Shown: piece after piece, positions 1 to 8,049 of the stretch
Layout of the letters: each line of letters starts with the position of its first letter
Position numbering within the stretch: the stretch's first letter is position 1
Assembly (NCBI RefSeq): GCF_029360645.1
Contig: NZ_JARDUA010000004.1
Location: forward strand, 403,047 to 467,046
Direction: 5' to 3'
DNA from: Pontibacter litorisediminis
Lineage (GTDB): Bacteria; Bacteroidota; Bacteroidia; Cytophagales; Hymenobacteraceae
DNA: 64,000 nucleotides
Notes under the pieces: model-generated
What the model was told of the DNA's origin: nothing
The model's database searches: none
Seen by the model: the letters and a program-made list of their open reading frames with translations, nothing else
Position numbers and translations under genes: made by a program

Positions 1-15
1 GGCGGCCTCACTGCT

Positions 16-444
16 ATGGCACGAGTTAAGGTAGACATTCCCTCCCACACCCACTTCACGGCGCATATCCCGGTGCGCGTAACCGATCTCAACTACGGCA
101 ACCACCTCGGCAACGACGCCCTGCTCTCCATCATGCACGAGGCGCGCATGCAGCTGCTGGGCCACTTTGGCTGGAGCGAGCTGAGTATAGGCGGTGCCAG
201 TATGATTATGGCCGATGTGGCGATAGCGTATAAAGGCGAGGGTTTTTATGGCGATGTGTTAAGTATAAGCATGGCCTTTGATGACCTGAACAAGTATGGC
301 TTCGACATCACCTACCACATTATTAACCAGAATGGCAAGGAAGTAGCCCGCGCCAAGACCGGCATGCTGTGCTTTAACTACCAGGAGCGCAAGTTAATGC
401 CCCTGCCCGCCGAAGTAAAGGCAAAGATTGAAACTAAAGCCTGA
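16..444 (+). CDS. acyl-CoA thioesterase, hotdog fold (4HBT type)
   Basis: A 142-residue single-domain hotdog protein of the 4-hydroxybenzoyl-CoA thioesterase type, which hydrolyses acyl-CoA or acyl-ACP thioesters in the cytosol. The N-terminal stretch RVTDLNYGNHLGND (about residues 21-34) matches the family's conserved D-x-N-x-H-x-N active-site region, and length is normal for the family. The ATG at 16 lies only 15 bases inside the window, so a slightly earlier start cannot be excluded. rlmN begins 21 bases after its stop in the same direction, but rlmN carries its own promoter-like element. The substrate cannot be told from sequence. Confidence 0.85.
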   Translation: MARVKVDIPSHTHFTAHIPVRVTDLNYGNHLGNDALLSIMHEARMQLLGHFGWSELSIGGASMIMADVAIAYKGEGFYGDVLSISMAFDDLNKYGFDITYHIINQNGKEVARAKTGMLCFNYQERKLMPLPAEVKAKIETKA

Positions 445-453
445 GGATTTTTG

Positions 454-465
454 TAATTTTGCAGT
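454..465 (+). promoter_or_regulatory. Bacteroidota -7 element directly before rlmN
   Basis: TAATTTTG at 454-461 fits the Bacteroidota -7 consensus TAnnTTTG, with a possible -33 TTG at 428-430. Only four bases separate the element from the rlmN ATG at 466, which puts the predicted transcription start on or next to the start codon. The mRNA would be leaderless or nearly so. The element overlaps the end of the thioesterase gene's 3' flank. Confidence 0.5.
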
Positions 466-1539
466 ATGACTTTGATTGCAGACATAAATATCATCAACAA
501 GAAGGACATCCGGAAGCTGACGCTGGACGACCTGAAGGCGTGGCTGGTGGAGAACGGAGAGAAGCCTTTCCGGGCCAAGCAGGTATACGAATGGCTCTGG
601 AAGCACTCGGCCCAGTCGTTTGCGGAGATGAACAACGTGAGCCTGGCCCTGCGCGAGAAGCTGGAGCAGCACTTTGCCATTAACGCTGTGCAGGTGGCCA
701 CCGAGCAGCTGAGTAACGACGGCACGATCAAGTCTGCTTTTAAACTCTACGATAGCAATATTGTGGAGGGGGTGCTGATCCCGCATGACGAGCGCAAGAC
801 GGCCTGCGTGAGCAGCCAGGTAGGCTGCTCGCTTACCTGTAAGTTCTGCGCCACCGGCTACATGGACCGCGTGCGCAACCTCGACGCCGCCGAGATCTAC
901 GACCAGGTGGTGCGCATCAACGAGCAGAGCCTGCGCCAGTATGGCCAGCCGCTCACCAACATCGTGTACATGGGCATGGGCGAGCCAATGCTCAACTACG
1001 CCAACGTGATGAAAAGCATCGAGCGCATCACGGCGCACGATGGCCTGGGCATGGCCGCACGACGCATCACGGTAAGCACTGCTGGTATCGCCAAGCTGAT
1101 CAAGAAAATGGCCGATGACGGGGTGAAGGCGAACCTGGCCCTGTCGCTGCACGCGGCCAACGACGAGAAGCGCAACCAGATCATGCCGATCAATGAGACA
1201 AACTCGCTGGAAGCCCTGAAGGATGCCCTGAAGCACTACCACCAGGTAACCGGCCGCAAGGTTACGTACGAGTACATCGTGTTCGATAACTTTAACGATA
1301 CCCTGCAGGATGCCGAGGAGCTGCTGCGCTTCTCTAAGATCATCCCATGCAAGATTAACCTGATCGAGTATAACCCGATCGAGAACGCCGACTTTGTGAA
1401 CACCGACGACGACCGCCTGCAGGCGTTTATCTACTACCTGGCCGATCGCGGCCTGCAGGTAAATGTGCGCCGCAGCCGTGGCAAGGATATCGACGCCGCC
1501 TGCGGGCAGCTAGCCGTGAAGGAGAAGCAGCCGGCGTAG
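466..1539 (+). CDS. rlmN: dual-specificity 23S rRNA/tRNA adenine-C2 methyltransferase RlmN
   Basis: Radical SAM enzyme that methylates C2 of A2503 in 23S rRNA and A37 of some tRNAs. The cluster motif CSLTCKFC (C-x3-C-x2-C) is at about residues 121-128, followed by the SAM-binding GMGEPMLNY segment. The second conserved cysteine that is methylated during catalysis is in AACGQL near residue 347. At 357 residues it has the full family length. The start at 466 is supported by the close TAnnTTTG element. A strong hairpin terminator follows 44 bases after the stop. Confidence 0.97.
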   Translation: MTLIADINIINKKDIRKLTLDDLKAWLVENGEKPFRAKQVYEWLWKHSAQSFAEMNNVSLALREKLEQHFAINAVQVATEQLSNDGTIKSAFKLYDSNIVEGVLIPHDERKTACVSSQVGCSLTCKFCATGYMDRVRNLDAAEIYDQVVRINEQSLRQYGQPLTNIVYMGMGEPMLNYANVMKSIERITAHDGLGMAARRITVSTAGIAKLIKKMADDGVKANLALSLHAANDEKRNQIMPINETNSLEALKDALKHYHQVTGRKVTYEYIVFDNFNDTLQDAEELLRFSKIIPCKINLIEYNPIENADFVNTDDDRLQAFIYYLADRGLQVNVRRSRGKDIDAACGQLAVKEKQPA

Positions 1540-1582
1540 TTTTACATGTCGTGCGTACGGGCTTAGGTAAGCCACATATAAG

Positions 1583-1628
1583 TATAAAACCGGCTTCTGC
1601 TCATACTTGTAGAAGCCGGTTTTATACT
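1583..1628. terminator. bidirectional hairpin terminator after rlmN
   Basis: Perfect 18-bp inverted repeat: arm 1581-1598, loop of 12, arm 1611-1628. The stem core is AAAACCGGCTTCT with A and T tracts on either side, so it can work on both strands. It lies between the convergent rlmN and BrkB-family genes. Both stem ends carry the AGTATAAA/TTTATACT word that is repeated across the whole window. Confidence 0.8.
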
Positions 1629-1650
1629 TTAAAGCTATACTGAGTTTGCT

Positions 1651-1850
1651 CTGCCTGGCGTAAGCGCCCGCTTGTGCCTTTCTTAGCCGCGGCTTCCTGT
1701 AAATGGACACAAGCTGTCCTAACTAGCTCCTGTTTATCCTCCAGCCCCACAAGCCAATCGTTGCATTTCATACTTTCTGCTCTCCAGCCCGAGAGGGCTC
1801 GTCCTGGGGGTAGGGGCCCTCGAAAAAGACATGGAGGGGGAGGGGCGGTT
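1651..1850 (+). repeat. dispersed intergenic repeat, copy A
   Basis: Part of the 387-base gap between rlmN and the BrkB-family gene. It shares with copies B, C and D an ordered set of blocks: a CTGGCGtAAGCG...GCTTGTGCCT start (with D), a variable AAGCTGTCCT..CTAGCTCC block, the CATTTCATACTTTCTGCTCTCC block, and the hairpin AGCCCGAGAGGGCT at about 1787-1800 with a GAGA loop. It then continues into GGGGGTAGGGGCCCTCG, a module seen inverted in copy C. No transposase or target duplication is visible, and its short open frames are not conserved as protein between copies, so it looks non-coding. Confidence 0.75.
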
Positions 1851-1926
1851 GGACCCGGTGCTGCGGGCAGTCACAAGGCTGTTTCCAGCTTGCATATAAC
1901 GAGTGACAACCTACGAGCAAACGGAA

Positions 1927-2889
1927 TCAAATCTCAAACCTACCCTCTGCCTTCGGCCTGCCGGTGCCTTCCAGTTCCCGGGGCTTGTCGGTGACCTCCC
2001 GCTCCTCTACAAACACGGCGTGTTCTTTAGGCGTAATGCGTTGGCCATACTTGCGGGCGTACTGCTGGGTAAACTCAGCCCCAAAGAACACGATCATAGA
2101 CGAATAATAAATCCAAACCAGGATAAGGATGATGGAGCCGGCCGCCCCATAGGCTGAGCCGGGGTCGGAGGTGCCGATGTACCAGCTGATGAGGAACTTG
2201 CCGATGGTGAACAGTATGGCTGTGATCAGTGCCCCGATCAAGGTGTCTTTCCAGCGGATGTAGGCGTCGGGCAGGTACTTTAAGATGAGCGCGAACAGCA
2301 GCGTGATCAGCCCGATGGAGATAATGAAATCCAGCCCCTTTATCACCCAATAGCCTATGTCCGGTATCATGTCCGTGATGTAGTCGCTCAGAACGGATAT
2401 GGCGGCGCTGATGACAAAGGAGATGAGCATGAGCAGCGAGATGCTCAGGATCAGGCCAAAAGAAAAAATGCGTTCCTTGGCCATGCGCAGGATACCGCTG
2501 GTGGGTTTCACTTTCAGGTTCCAGACGCTATTAAGCGACTGCTGCAGCGTAGCGAAGAAGGTGGTGGAGGCGAAGACAAGCGTACCGATACCCACCCACA
2601 TGGCCCAGCCCGAGGATTCGGTGGTGCTGGCGTTCTGCACCATGGTCTGTATGGAGGAGGCCGCGTCGGGGCTGATCGCCGTGGAAGCCTCCTGCTCCAG
2701 CTTGCCTGAAACAGCTTCCTCGCCGAAAAAGAAGCCTGCCGCCTTGATTATGATAAGCAGCAGCGGCGGAATAGAGAAGATGGCGTTAAATGCCAGCGCC
2801 GCCGCTAGCCGAAGTGAGTTGGCATCCAGGAAGCCGTTCACGGAAGACTTTAGCAGCTGGAAAATTCCTTTAAGAGTATATCTGGCCAT
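1927..2889 (-). CDS. YihY/BrkB-family inner membrane protein
   Basis: A 320-residue integral membrane protein of the YihY (formerly RNase BN) family. Six hydrophobic helices are evident, the first around residues 28-48 after a cytosolic N-terminus and the last ending near residue 270, followed by a charged tail. The conserved GAxLTAxxW-type region appears as LIGALITAILFTIGKFLISWYIG. The family's function in bacteria is unsettled; transport or envelope roles have been suggested. The gene is transcribed alone, convergent with rlmN. Confidence 0.9.
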   Translation of the reverse strand: MARYTLKGIFQLLKSSVNGFLDANSLRLAAALAFNAIFSIPPLLLIIIKAAGFFFGEEAVSGKLEQEASTAISPDAASSIQTMVQNASTTESSGWAMWVGIGTLVFASTTFFATLQQSLNSVWNLKVKPTSGILRMAKERIFSFGLILSISLLMLISFVISAAISVLSDYITDMIPDIGYWVIKGLDFIISIGLITLLFALILKYLPDAYIRWKDTLIGALITAILFTIGKFLISWYIGTSDPGSAYGAAGSIILILVWIYYSSMIVFFGAEFTQQYARKYGQRITPKEHAVFVEEREVTDKPRELEGTGRPKAEGRFEI

Positions 2890-3020
2890 AGGCGGGTTTA
2901 GTCGTTAGTGGTATGGTTCTACACTACGCAGCGCGTCTGTAATGAGTTAATGCAGTTTTACCAGGAGCATCCTGTGCAGACATAAATGCGTACACGGGAG
3001 CAAAAACCAAACCTACGCCC

Positions 3021-3755
3021 ATGCCCCTGCAACGCCTGCTTAAACCATTGCTCCTGTGCCTGCTGCTGCTCCCGCTCGCCTGCGCACAATCGCCCGAGGA
3101 AAAAGCCCAGCGCATAGCCCAGAAAGTAATAGAGAACATGGGTGGGGAGAAAGGCTGGAACGATACCCGCTACCTTGCCTGGACCTTTAACGACCAGTAC
3201 CAGGTGTGGGATAAGCAGCAGCACCGCTTCCGCTGGGAGATGGACAGCCTGGTAGCCATTATCAGCACCGAGACCAAGGATGGCAAAGTATACGTGAGCG
3301 GGAAGGAACTACCGGCGGGGGAGGAGCGACAGAAGCTGCTGGAGCAGGCCTATGCCCTCTGGATAAACAACTCCTACTGGCTGGTGATGCCCTTTAAACT
3401 ACTGGACCCCGGCGTAAACCTGACCTATGTGGGCGAGGAAGAAACCATGGATGGCGCCCCGGCGGATGTACTGGAAATGACCTTTGAGGAGGTGGGCCTG
3501 ACGCCGCAGAACAAGTATAAAGTATGGGTAGACAAAGAGCAGGGGCTGGTAACGCAGTGGGCCTTCTTCCGGAATTACGAAGATGCCGCCCCCACCTTTA
3601 CCCGCCGCTGGAGCAACTACCGCGACTACGGCAGCATAAAGCTGGCCAGCGACCGCAGCAATCCCCAAAGCGACTTTGAGCTGTTCCATATAGCCGTCCC
3701 GGCCAGGGTGCCGGAGAGGGTTTTTAACAGCCCCAAGCCAATTGGGAAACTCTGA
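3021..3755 (+). CDS. secreted LolA-like/DUF6503-like protein
   Basis: A 244-residue exported protein. The N-terminus has a positive start, a leucine-rich core and an ACA|QS site, so signal peptidase I cleavage after residue 22 fits; the cysteine makes lipoprotein processing possible but the -3 proline is poor for a lipobox. The mature part, with A-x-K-V-x-E-x-M-G-G near its start followed by alternating beta-strand-like stretches, resembles LolA-fold proteins annotated as DUF6503 in Bacteroidota. Catalytic residues are not recognised. It stands alone and converges on the DUF4403 gene through a long inverted repeat. Confidence 0.75.
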   Translation: MPLQRLLKPLLLCLLLLPLACAQSPEEKAQRIAQKVIENMGGEKGWNDTRYLAWTFNDQYQVWDKQQHRFRWEMDSLVAIISTETKDGKVYVSGKELPAGEERQKLLEQAYALWINNSYWLVMPFKLLDPGVNLTYVGEEETMDGAPADVLEMTFEEVGLTPQNKYKVWVDKEQGLVTQWAFFRNYEDAAPTFTRRWSNYRDYGSIKLASDRSNPQSDFELFHIAVPARVPERVFNSPKPIGKL

Positions 3756-3765
3756 TTCCTGGTAT

Positions 3766-3847
3766 GACAAAAGACTATTAGACAAAGGACAAAGGAGTTC
3801 ACTTGCGAGGTAGAGTCGTTTGTCCTTTGTCAAGTAGTCTTTTGTCC
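3766..3847. terminator. long inverted repeat between convergent genes
   Basis: Arms 3766-3793 and 3820-3847 pair over about 28 bases with a small mismatch (GACAAAAGACTA.. against ..TAGTCTTTTGTC), with a 26-base loop. The site fills the gap between the convergent genes ending at 3755 and 3854 and would end transcription from both sides. Within each arm the word GACAAA(A)G occurs twice. Confidence 0.7.
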
Positions 3848-3853
3848 AGAAAG

Positions 3854-5308
3854 CTAAAGCTTGTCTATGGTAGCGGTTAGCGTGCCCTTGGCGTTTACCA
3901 CGGCCTTGATGCCATCCTGGGTCAGGTAAATATTGTCCGGGGAGATGTGGTTTATACTTCCGCGCAGCAGCACCGACTCGTGCACACGCCCCTGCTTGTC
4001 GAGCGTAGTCTGTAGCATTCTGCGGGCATTGTCCAGCTCGTGCTGCACCGGTATGTTTACCTGTTGCTGTATCATCTCCTCAAACTTGTTCTGGGCCAGC
4101 CAACTGGCGGCGCTCAGGATCTTGTCTTTTGTGTCGAGGTCGTAAGCCACATCGCGTACGCGGATGGACGCGGTCTCGGCATCGTAGTAAGGGGTGCCGC
4201 GCAAGTATACTTTGCCCTGGATCTTCTTCGTGAAAATACCCGCCTTGGTCTTGCCGTTCACGTCCAGCATCAGCACCAGTTGGTTGCCACCGGGCGTTAT
4301 GGCCGCCTCGTTCACCGTTATCTCGCTCTTGCCGCCATCAAACGTATAGGTCTGCTTTGCCACCTGCTCCTGCAGCAGCTTGCTGGCGTGGTCGTAAGGT
4401 ATGCTGGCTGTCAGCCCGATCTGGATGGCATCGCTCATGCGGCTGTCTACAACAAGCTTGGGCAGGTTTCTGTTTAGCTGCACCTGTGGCTTGCCATCGG
4501 TGGTAACGGTAATGTAGGAGGTGATGCCGAGGCGGGTGTTCAGGGTGCCGTTCTGGGCCAGCAGCGGGGCCATGCGGATCTCCTGCGGCACCACCGTGAG
4601 CCAGGCATTCAGGCCATCGTCCAGCTTTACGGGCTGCTGCAGCTGTTGCCATGCCTCCGACACATACTTTTTCACATCCACGCGGCTCTGCAGCTCCTTG
4701 TCCAGCTGCTTCGAGAGCGTGGCCATTTGCTGGCGCAGCGCCGGCTCCACGAACCGCGCCAACCCTATGCGCAAGGGCCCCAGTTCCAGTACCGGCTTGG
4801 TATTGCCCCACTCAAAGTCGCCGCTCGTCACGGTGCTGATCCTATAATCCTCCGTCAGTCCGATTTTGCTTTCGGTTTTAATGATCATATCGAAGGAGGT
4901 ATCCTCCGTTTTGTCGATGGAAGGGCAGAGTTTGCAGGGGTCCCACTTCCAGCGGCCTTTGGCGTAGATGCGCAGCGGCACCGAGAAGTATACTTTGTCG
5001 CGCTCGGCGCGCATGCTCAGGCTGCCGTTCCGGGCCACAGTCACGGCCAGGTTGTCGTCGTTCAGGTTAGTGTCTCTGTAGAGGATGTCGGCAATCTCTT
5101 TATTGAGCTTATCCTCCAGGGCCGCCACGGAAACAGAAACAGGCACAGTGATGGATGAAAGCTGCGGCTTATAAGCGGGTATAGCCGAGGCGGTGGCGGC
5201 GGGTGCGGCCGTATTCAGTTTCTCGGTGCTGGAGCAGCCCGGTATGGCAAAGCCGCTGGCAACCAACAGGAGCAGCACAGGCAGTGTGCGAAAAGTTTTT
5301 AAAGTCAC
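3854..5308 (-). CDS. DUF4403 family lipoprotein
   Basis: A 484-residue envelope protein. The signal peptide ends in the lipobox IPGC (cysteine at about residue 25), so it should be lipid-anchored. The rest matches the DUF4403 layout: a beta-rich duplicated region with a C-D-P-x-K-L-C segment (residues about 123-128) and a C-terminal domain containing HISPDNIYLTQDGIKAVVNAKG. The family resembles BPI/TULIP lipid-binding proteins in my reading, but its role is not established. It is transcribed alone. A thioredoxin gene lies upstream on the same strand, about 90 bases away. Confidence 0.85.
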   Translation of the reverse strand: MTLKTFRTLPVLLLLVASGFAIPGCSSTEKLNTAAPAATASAIPAYKPQLSSITVPVSVSVAALEDKLNKEIADILYRDTNLNDDNLAVTVARNGSLSMRAERDKVYFSVPLRIYAKGRWKWDPCKLCPSIDKTEDTSFDMIIKTESKIGLTEDYRISTVTSGDFEWGNTKPVLELGPLRIGLARFVEPALRQQMATLSKQLDKELQSRVDVKKYVSEAWQQLQQPVKLDDGLNAWLTVVPQEIRMAPLLAQNGTLNTRLGITSYITVTTDGKPQVQLNRNLPKLVVDSRMSDAIQIGLTASIPYDHASKLLQEQVAKQTYTFDGGKSEITVNEAAITPGGNQLVLMLDVNGKTKAGIFTKKIQGKVYLRGTPYYDAETASIRVRDVAYDLDTKDKILSAASWLAQNKFEEMIQQQVNIPVQHELDNARRMLQTTLDKQGRVHESVLLRGSINHISPDNIYLTQDGIKAVVNAKGTLTATIDKL

Positions 5309-5395
5309 GGTTTTAGCTGTTTAAAAAGCGGCGCAAGGTAGCACAGGATTTTCATAACAGCTATAGGGCAAAGGTCGTTCCGAAAAAAAGGCAGG

Positions 5396-5719
5396 TCAGG
5401 AAAGCTGGAGCAGGCTGTGCAGCATCTCGCGCAGCTCAGTCTCGGTGGCCGCAATGCCGCAGTCGGCGAGCAGGCCGTTGTGGTAGGTGGCAAAAAACGG
5501 GGTGCCCTTCAGCCGCACCTCCCGGCTGGATACGGGGTTTTCCTTCGCGTTCATCCGCAGGAAGGAAACGTTTTTGAAAGCAGACTCTTCGGATATCTTC
5601 CTGTACTTGGGCTCCATTACCTTGCATATCGGGCAACCATCATCCGTAAACTTCACGATTACCCTGTCTCTTTCGAATATTAGTTTTCTTAGTTCGTTGT
5701 CGTTTGATTCTATTACCAT
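5396..5719 (-). CDS. thioredoxin-family protein with CPIC motif
   Basis: A 107-residue cytosolic thioredoxin-fold protein. The redox motif CPIC lies near residue 29 of the chosen start, in VKFTDDGCPICKVMEP, and the cis-proline is seen in LKGTPFF. I chose the ATG at 5719 (MVIESND) because the upstream 12 codons are not thioredoxin-like; an earlier ATG at 5755 exists. CPIC is an unusual active site compared with CGPC. No signal peptide, so a cytosolic reductase or oxidative stress role is more likely than disulfide formation in the periplasm. Confidence 0.8.
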   Translation of the reverse strand: MVIESNDNELRKLIFERDRVIVKFTDDGCPICKVMEPKYRKISEESAFKNVSFLRMNAKENPVSSREVRLKGTPFFATYHNGLLADCGIAATETELREMLHSLLQLS

Positions 5720-5835
5720 TACAGTTCGTCTTACATTAAGGGCGCCACCGGCCACAGAAGTATAGACGAACTTTGGAGAATATGGGTTAAAGCAGATATT
5801 TGCCTGGGCTGGGAATGAGCGAGGAAATAAAAAAG

Positions 5836-5866
5836 AAGGGCAGCAAACTGAATTGCCGCCCTTGCT
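5836..5866 (-). terminator. Rho-independent terminator of the barrel gene
   Basis: Minus-strand stem AAGGGCGGCAA/TTGCTGCCCTT (5853-5863 with 5836-5846, one mismatch) followed on the minus strand by CTTTTTTATTT. It lies 18 bases after the stop of the outer membrane protein gene at 5884. Confidence 0.85.
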
Positions 5867-5883
5867 CCGGAAACCGCTTCTCT

Positions 5884-6537
5884 TTAGAAGGCAAAGCCAA
5901 TCCTCAAGTTGCCATTCGTAAAGGTTCTGAAATCAAGTCCATGGTGCCCCTCTGAGTTGATGTTACGTGTAAAGTCATTTTTATACTTTACTTCCACATC
6001 GGCATAATTCAGGTAGCTTAAGCCTATGCCTGCCTCAAAGCCTACATAAAAGTTTTTTACAATATAGAGGTCCACTCCCGCAAGCCCGTTTACACCGGCA
6101 GAGAAGTAGGAGCGGTTGTAGTTGCCGTATACGCCAGGGGAGTCTGTCCCTTTCGCCTCCACCTGATCATCCTTATAGCTTTTGGTGCTAACGGCGATCG
6201 GGACCGCAAAGCCCAGGTACGGAGAGAGTCTTCTGTTTCCACCAAAATGCTTTTCGAAGCCAGGGGCAAAGCTCAAGGTAAGGTTAGAACTGCTAGCATC
6301 TTCAGCAGGCTGTGTGTAGCTGTAGGATATGCCTGTAGTGTAGCGTAGTGCCATTTGCTCAGACTTGAACTTGCGGAGCTTTATTTGTGTGGAGGGACCT
6401 CCGGAAAAGCTCAGGGTTGCTTCCAGGGTCTTGTTGCCGGCAACAGGTTTTAGGGTTTCTTCCTCTACAGTTTGTGCGTTTGCAGTAAATGAAAGGCCAC
6501 AGGCAATAGCTAGCAGGTAAAGTTTGTTTTTTGACAT
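5884..6537 (-). CDS. outer membrane beta-barrel protein, unknown function
   Basis: A 217-residue protein with a clear signal peptide ending in ANA|QT near residue 22. The mature sequence shows regularly spaced amphipathic strands with aromatic girdle residues (for example SPYLGFAVPIAV, FYVGFEAGIGLSYLNY) and ends in LRIGFAF, a terminal phenylalanine typical of outer membrane barrels assembled by BAM. It resembles the small 8-stranded barrels common in Bacteroidota. Ligand and role are unknown. Single gene with its own terminator. Confidence 0.75.
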   Translation of the reverse strand: MSKNKLYLLAIACGLSFTANAQTVEEETLKPVAGNKTLEATLSFSGGPSTQIKLRKFKSEQMALRYTTGISYSYTQPAEDASSSNLTLSFAPGFEKHFGGNRRLSPYLGFAVPIAVSTKSYKDDQVEAKGTDSPGVYGNYNRSYFSAGVNGLAGVDLYIVKNFYVGFEAGIGLSYLNYADVEVKYKNDFTRNINSEGHHGLDFRTFTNGNLRIGFAF

Positions 6538-6581
6538 GATTTGGATAAATTATTAGTATATCCAAATTTATTGCAATAGTG

Positions 6582-7325
6582 CTAAGTTATGCAGCGGGTG
6601 CTACAATTTAACTGCCACTTCTTATACTGCACCTTGGCCTGGTGCAACGCCTGCGCCAGATCAGCATCATCCTTAAACTGTAGTTGCTCCAGCACCCGGT
6701 ACTCCACCTGCACTTCAAGTTGAGTTTGCGCAAAAGGCCAGGGTTCCACGTGTGCCGTTTCGTTTTGCAGTTGCTTTACAAAGTATACTTTATCATCAGG
6801 CCCCGTGGCGATTTCCAGCGCCCGCTCATCGGTGGGCAGCTCGTTGCGGCAAAATATAAGCGAGAAGCGGTCGCACCACTGCATGATGGTGTACGCCTGT
6901 TGGGCCTGTTTCTGAGTGATGCCGAGGCTGCGGCGGCAGTTTTGCTGTAGCTCCTGCTGCTCATCCAGAAAGGTATCGGTGCCTTTGCTCTCGCCACGGC
7001 GGCTCTCGTACAGGTAGCTCATGTGCAGGGAGGTGAGCAGCGCCACCCAGCGGCCCTGAAACCGCACCGCATGCATCAGCGCCTTGGCCTGCTCCAGCTT
7101 GTTGGGCTGCAGCATGAAATCAGCGGGCGCCCCGGCCGGTGTTAGCCCGTCTTTGCCGCGCCAGGTGCGCTGCCGGTTGTCGTGGTTGGCGATGGCTACC
7201 AGTGTTTCTACCCAATGGGGGCACTGCAGCTCCGGCCTTAGATGGTAGGCCAGCTCTGCAGCCAATATGCCGTGCGCCTGCTGGTAAATCACTTCCCAGC
7301 CTTGGGGTATCTGATTAACGATCAT
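6582..7325 (-). CDS. DUF3891 family protein
   Basis: A 247-residue soluble protein without signal peptide or membrane segments. The N-terminal region has the DUF3891 layout: a G-W-x-V-I-x-Q-x-x-H start, then A-x-x-H (residues about 25-28) and an AIANHDN segment (near 45-51), then the helix with ALMHA and SLHMSYLYESR. The recurrent histidines and aspartate suggest an HD-like metal-binding helical bundle; this is inference and no activity is known. No neighbours on the same strand within 700 bases upstream. Confidence 0.75.
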   Translation of the reverse strand: MIVNQIPQGWEVIYQQAHGILAAELAYHLRPELQCPHWVETLVAIANHDNRQRTWRGKDGLTPAGAPADFMLQPNKLEQAKALMHAVRFQGRWVALLTSLHMSYLYESRRGESKGTDTFLDEQQELQQNCRRSLGITQKQAQQAYTIMQWCDRFSLIFCRNELPTDERALEIATGPDDKVYFVKQLQNETAHVEPWPFAQTQLEVQVEYRVLEQLQFKDDADLAQALHQAKVQYKKWQLNCSTRCIT

Positions 7326-7628
7326 AGATCAGGATGTACGGGATTTGGGGAATAACGGGATGATACCGGCGAAAGATACATGCGGCGTGCTACGTATGTT
7401 GGTTAAGAACCTGAGCTGTTATCTGTAATAATGTGCAGGTGTTAGAGATGTGGCATGTTGGAAAAGGCTGTAGCTTAGACAGGTGACACCGGATATAACC
7501 ACCCCTGCCCCTCCTTGTCTGAGGGGAGCCTGCAGCTGTCGTTGTACAAGTATAGATTTCATAGGCTCTGCTTTAACACCCCTGTCGTCCCCTCAAGGGG
7601 ACAGTCGTAATAGCAGTAGCTATTGAAA

Positions 7629-7897
7629 TGATCCCAGTCTTTGGGTTGAGCATCTTGTGAGATCCGGTGCCGCGTGAGCGGCAGCGCCCTGGCGCAGGAG
7701 GGAACACAGCGCGATGCCCTTATCGAGGGTTCCTACCCCCAGGACGAGCCCTCTCGGGCTGGAGAGCACCAAAGCCAGAGATGAAACGAGCAGGATGTAA
7801 AGCCGTGGATGAACAGGGGCTAGAAAAGATAGCTTGGTTCCAGTTGCAGGAAGCAGCGGCAACAGAGAAAGCACGAGCTACAAGCTCGCGCTAGCAG
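7629..7897 (-). repeat. dispersed intergenic repeat, copy B
   Basis: Inverted relative to copy A. Read on the minus strand it runs GCTAGCGCGAGCTTGTAGCTCGTG (hairpin, shared with C), the GCTTCCTGCAA..AAGCTAT block, the CATTTCATCTCTGGCTTTGGTGCTCTCC block, the GAGA-loop hairpin AGCCCGAGAGGGCT, then GGGCATCGCGCTG and an end CTCAACCCAAAGACTGGGATCA shared with D. It is the most complete copy in the window. Confidence 0.8.
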
Positions 7898-7996
7898 ATG
7901 GGAAGCAGTGGCTATGAAAGTATAGCCTAGGATCATAAAAAGGCACGAGCTGCAAACTTCCGCCAGCAAAGGGTAAACCCTCCATACTAAACGAAA

Positions 7997-8020
7997 AAGG
8001 CGATGCTGCTGCACCGCCTT
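7997..8020 (-). terminator. tdh terminator
   Basis: On the minus strand a 10-bp stem AAGGCGGTGC/GCATCGCCTT (one G-T pair) closes a 4-base AGCA loop and is followed by TTTCG. It sits 30 bases after the tdh stop. Confidence 0.75.
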
Positions 8021-8049
8021 CTCCTGTGGTTTATACTTTAAAACCGATG

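Larger units (their letters stand above)
7326..8049. other. 724-base non-coding stretch holding repeat copy B
   Basis: Between DUF3891 and tdh. From 7501 to about 7540 it has ACCACCCCTGCCCCTCCTTGTC with a GAGGGGA partner, a block also seen at 42421. A second C/G-rich inverted stretch (CCCCTCAAGGGG) is at about 7591-7602. Repeat copy B follows (7629-7897), then the tdh terminator. The small open frames here overlap only the repeat and have no recognisable product. Confidence 0.7.

Noticed and set aside
1674..1994. Small open frames in the dispersed repeats (also 7620-7874, 34143-34337, 42484-42711)
   Set aside because: They start and end at different places in each copy and use different frames, so the repeat is more likely non-coding.
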